A stretch of 7,272 nucleotides of DNA from an uncultured Alphaproteobacteria bacterium. GTDB lineage: Bacteria > Pseudomonadota > Alphaproteobacteria > Micropepsales > Micropepsaceae. The notes under the pieces were generated by a model. It saw nothing but the letters and a program-made list of their open reading frames with translations, ran no database searches and was not told where the DNA came from. Within the stretch, counting starts at the first letter, position 1. Every line of letters starts with the position of its first letter. This document shows positions 5,405-7,272 of the stretch, one piece after another. The translations under genes were made by a program, and so were the position numbers. The stretch spans positions 1 to 7,272 of the forward strand of contig CALDFO010000334.1 of assembly GCA_937942205.1 (NCBI GenBank), given 5' to 3'.

Positions 5405-6243
5405 TAGTACGCCTGCAGACAGGCGCGGAAGCCCTCGCGCACGCTCGCCAGGTCGGGCACATCCTGTTCGGCATGAACGAGATGGATGGAGTGTGAAAAT
5501 TCCGGCGCGTCGCGGACGCGCTGCAGCGTGCCCTGTTCCAGGCTGGCTTGCACGGCGCCCTGGCGGAAATAGCCGCTGCCGCCCACCGTCATCAGATAAT
5601 GCAGCGCCAGCGGCCCCAGCGAGATGGCGATGGGCGGACCGGCCAGGTCGGGAAAGGCGCTCTGCTCATTGGCCGTGAAGTCCGGTCCCCAATCCACATG
5701 GATATAGCTGTCCGGGTCGTAGCGGCCGTCGGGTGCGGTGGTGACCATCACCAGCTTTTCCTCCGCCAGCAATTCGACCACCAGATTGGGCCGTTGCTGC
5801 GGGCTGTACAGCACCGCCGCATCGAGGCTGCCGACCAGGACGCGCTCCACCAGCCGGGCGGAGGTGTCCACCTCGGCCCGCAGCGCGATCTCGGGCCGCG
5901 TGCGGTGCATCCAGACCAGCCAGTCCGAGAAGAGCGGGTTCCAGAGACTGAGTTCGCCGCCGACGCTGACCAGATGCTCGCGCCCGACGGGCAGGGCGAT
6001 CTGACGGTGGGCGCTTTCCCAGATCTGCACCAGCGCGTTGGCATGGCGGGTGAACCGTTCGCCCGGAGCGGTCAGCCGCGCCCCCGCCTTGTTGCGGATA
6101 AAGAGCCGCCGCCCCAACTCATCTTCCAGCGATTTGATGCGGGCGCTCACGGCGGTCTGGGTGACATTCAGGCGGTCGGCGGCGCCCTGAAAGCTGCCCG
6201 TCGCGACGACGGCCAGGAAGGTTCTGGCAAGATCGATGTCCAC
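5404..6243 (-). CDS. LysR-type transcriptional regulator, GTG start
   Basis: 279 residues, slightly short for this family (about 300). The N-terminal winged helix-turn-helix is clear: ARTFLAVVATGSFQGAADRL, then NVTQTAVSARIKSLEDELG (26-44) and RRLFIRNKAGARLT. The effector-binding domain follows from about residue 90 (HLVSVGGELSLWNP; then RLVERVLVGSLDAAVLYSP). No ATG is available at the N-terminus; the GTG at 6243-6241 gives the standard start MDIDLARTFL and has GAGG (complement of 6253-6256) 9 bases upstream. The gene diverges from cysJ across about 120 bases, the normal arrangement for a LysR regulator controlling its neighbour. A sulfur-assimilation role in the manner of CysB or Cbl is therefore possible, but the protein is not clearly CysB, so the ligand and targets remain unassigned. 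Confidence 0.93.
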   Translation of the reverse strand: MDIDLARTFLAVVATGSFQGAADRLNVTQTAVSARIKSLEDELGRRLFIRNKAGARLTAPGERFTRHANALVQIWESAHRQIALPVGREHLVSVGGELSLWNPLFSDWLVWMHRTRPEIALRAEVDTSARLVERVLVGSLDAAVLYSPQQRPNLVVELLAEEKLVMVTTAPDGRYDPDSYIHVDWGPDFTANEQSAFPDLAGPPIAISLGPLALHYLMTVGGSGYFRQGAVQASLEQGTLQRVRDAPEFSHSIHLVHAEQDVPDLASVREGFRACLQAY

Positions 6244-6363
6244 GGCCTTTCACCTCAAAATAATTGCTTACATCCAACAATAACATTCATTTGCTGCATC
6301 ATATCAGAAATGACAGTCTGGCGGCGTAATTTCTGAAAAACAACACAATAGAATGTGTGTAAT
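6244..6363. promoter_or_regulatory. Divergent lysR/cysJ control region with 8-bp inverted repeat
   Basis: A strikingly AT-rich stretch in otherwise GC-rich DNA, which marks it as the shared promoter region. TCAGAAAT at 6304-6311 and its perfect complement ATTTCTGA at 6329-6336 are separated by 17 bases (about 25 bp centre to centre), so the arms lie on roughly the same helix face, as expected for a multimeric regulator such as the divergent LysR protein. TAGAAT at 6349-6354 is a possible -10 for cysJ, which would put transcription start very near the ATG at 6364; no convincing -35 accompanies it. Confidence 0.5.
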
Positions 6364-7272
6364 ATGTTGAGCACCGCACGCTGGCGCCAGGATCCCGCTC
6401 CTGGCGAGGAGGCGGGGCTTGGCGGCGGCACGTCTTCGGTTGTGAACCAGGATATCAAACAGGCCATGTCCGCCAAGCTTACGCCTGCTCAGCTGGCGCA
6501 ATTGGAAGTCTTTGCCAAAACGCTGGACCGCGAGCAGGCGCTTTGGGTGAGCGGCTATTTTGCCGGCCTGGCGGCGGGGGCGGGCGGGCTGACGGCCGTC
6601 GGGGCCGGGCCGCAGGACGAAACCGCGCCCGCGACGGCGGCGATCACGATCCTGTACGGAAGCGAGACGGGCAACAGCACGGGCCTGGCCCGCGATTTCG
6701 CCAGCCGGTTGCAGGCGGCGGGCGTCCAGGCGCGCGCGGTGGACATGGACAGCTACAAGGTCCGCGCCCTGAAGGAAGAACGCTTTCTGCTGGTCATCAC
6801 CAGTACGCATGGCGAAGGCGATCCGCCGCAATCGGCGCTCAATTTCTTCGAGTTCATCGAGGGGCGCAAGGCGCCCAAGTTGCCGGGCCTCAGCTTCAGC
6901 GTTCTGGCGCTGGGCGATTCGACCTACGAGAAATATTGCGAGGCCGGCAAGCGCCTGGACCGCCGCCTGGAAGAGCTGGGCGCCACCCGGCTCGCGCCGC
7001 GGATCGATTGCGACGTGGATTATGAAGCCCCGGCGGTGCAATGGATGGCCGCGCTGGAGCCGTTGCTGCCCAAGGAATTGCGCAAGGATACGGGTGCGCC
7101 GGTTTCCGTCGCGGTGCGGGCGGCGGCGCTTCCCGCCGCGCCCCAATTCGACAAGCGCCACCCGTTCGATGCGCCGGTGATCGAAAATCTGGTTCTGACC
7201 GGGCGCGGCTCCAGCAAGGAGACGCGCCATGTCGAACTCTCCCTGGCCGAATCCGGTCTGGTCTATACGCCG
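6364..7272 (+). CDS. cysJ: Sulfite reductase (NADPH) flavoprotein alpha subunit, N-terminal half, cut by window edge
   Basis: A flavoprotein that passes electrons from NADPH through FAD and FMN to the haem subunit CysI, which reduces sulfite to sulfide for cysteine synthesis. 303 codons are present of a family length near 600. After a CysJ-type leader (LTPAQLAQLEVFAKTL, then QALWVSGYFAGLAAG) comes the flavodoxin-like FMN domain: phosphate loop SETGNS (100-105), STHGEGDPP (147-155) and LALGDSTYEKYC (181-192). The FAD-binding domain begins at about HPFDAPVIENLVLTGRGSSKETRH; the NADPH domain lies beyond the edge. The start is uncertain: ATG 6364 is where composition turns GC-rich but lacks a ribosome site; GTG 6442 and ATG 6466 match the E. 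coli N-terminus better. Related diflavin reductases are less likely because of the leader. It diverges from the LysR gene, its probable regulator. Confidence 0.9.
   Translation, partial: MLSTARWRQDPAPGEEAGLGGGTSSVVNQDIKQAMSAKLTPAQLAQLEVFAKTLDREQALWVSGYFAGLAAGAGGLTAVGAGPQDETAPATAAITILYGSETGNSTGLARDFASRLQAAGVQARAVDMDSYKVRALKEERFLLVITSTHGEGDPPQSALNFFEFIEGRKAPKLPGLSFSVLALGDSTYEKYCEAGKRLDRRLEELGATRLAPRIDCDVDYEAPAVQWMAALEPLLPKELRKDTGAPVSVAVRAAALPAAPQFDKRHPFDAPVIENLVLTGRGSSKETRHVELSLAESGLVYTP
6385..6416 (+). promoter_or_regulatory. Two overlapping, mutually exclusive hairpins at the start of cysJ
   Basis: Hairpin A: CGCCAGGA (6385-6392) with TCCTGGCG (6399-6406), eight perfect pairs around a 6-base loop. 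Hairpin B: CCCGCTCCT (6394-6402) with AGGAGGCGGG (6407-6416), nine pairs with one bulged G and a GGCG loop. They share 6394-6406 and so cannot form together. B buries the purine run AGGAGG at 6407-6412, which A leaves exposed. If cysJ starts at 6442 or 6466 this is an untranslated leader that could act as a switch; if it starts at 6364 it is coding sequence. No T-run follows, and no in-frame start codon lies at the right distance from AGGAGG. Confidence 0.35.

Noticed and set aside
6364..6465. SAM riboswitch or intrinsic attenuator upstream of cysJ
   Set aside because: I could not find the conserved core elements of known SAM riboswitch classes, and no T-run follows either hairpin.
6304..7230. 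308-codon minus-strand frame opposite cysJ
   Set aside because: Antisense shadow of cysJ; Arg/Gln/Ala-rich with no motif, while the plus strand encodes a clear flavodoxin domain.
1..7272. CRISPR arrays, tRNA or rRNA genes, insertion sequences, attachment sites
   Set aside because: No repeat-spacer pattern, cloverleaf-like sequence, transposase or terminal inverted repeats were seen by eye on either strand.

Overview
The window is GC-rich, densely coded bacterial DNA. Its gene families (aa3-type CtaD, NsrR of the CX7CX5C form, NnrS, group III truncated haemoglobin, DUF488, CysJ) and strong G/C bias at third codon positions point to an alphaproteobacterium. That placement is an inference from family resemblance. 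No tRNA, rRNA, CRISPR array, insertion sequence or other mobile element was seen.

Layout. Positions 1-964 (minus) hold the N-terminal 321 codons of cytochrome c oxidase subunit I (ctaD), which runs off the left edge. After a gap of about 300 bases comes an unrecognised 136-residue protein with a C-terminal membrane anchor (1269-1679, plus), followed by a clear hairpin terminator. Facing it on the minus strand is a two-gene unit: a group III truncated haemoglobin (2193-2666) whose stop overlaps, as ATGA, the start of a three-helix membrane protein (1747-2196). Diverging from it on the plus strand are nsrR (2771-3205), a DUF488 protein (3213-3638), nnrS (3679-4863) and a CPGC thioredoxin-fold protein (4920-5381). 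A GC hairpin separates this last gene from a convergent LysR-type regulator (5404-6243, minus, GTG start). Diverging from that regulator is the first half of a sulfite reductase flavoprotein, cysJ (6364 to the right edge).

How the genes fit together. The centre (1747-5381) reads as a compact nitric-oxide/nitrosative-stress island: an Fe-S NO sensor, a haem protein suited to NO or O2 chemistry, NnrS, a thiol-redox protein, a DUF488 protein and an unknown membrane protein. A 23-bp 11-1-11 site at 2728-2750, resembling the known NsrR operator, lies in the shared region between the two divergent units and could control both. The neighbouring ctaD makes sense because haem-copper oxidases are NO targets, but no shared control can be shown. 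The lysR/cysJ pair looks like a separate sulfur-assimilation locus with its own divergent control region, which contains an 8-bp inverted repeat and a pair of mutually exclusive hairpins near the start of cysJ.

Nothing here is demonstrably a wholly new system. The least explained parts are the membrane protein translationally coupled to the haemoglobin, the DUF488 and CPGC proteins in the NO island, and the 136-residue anchored protein.
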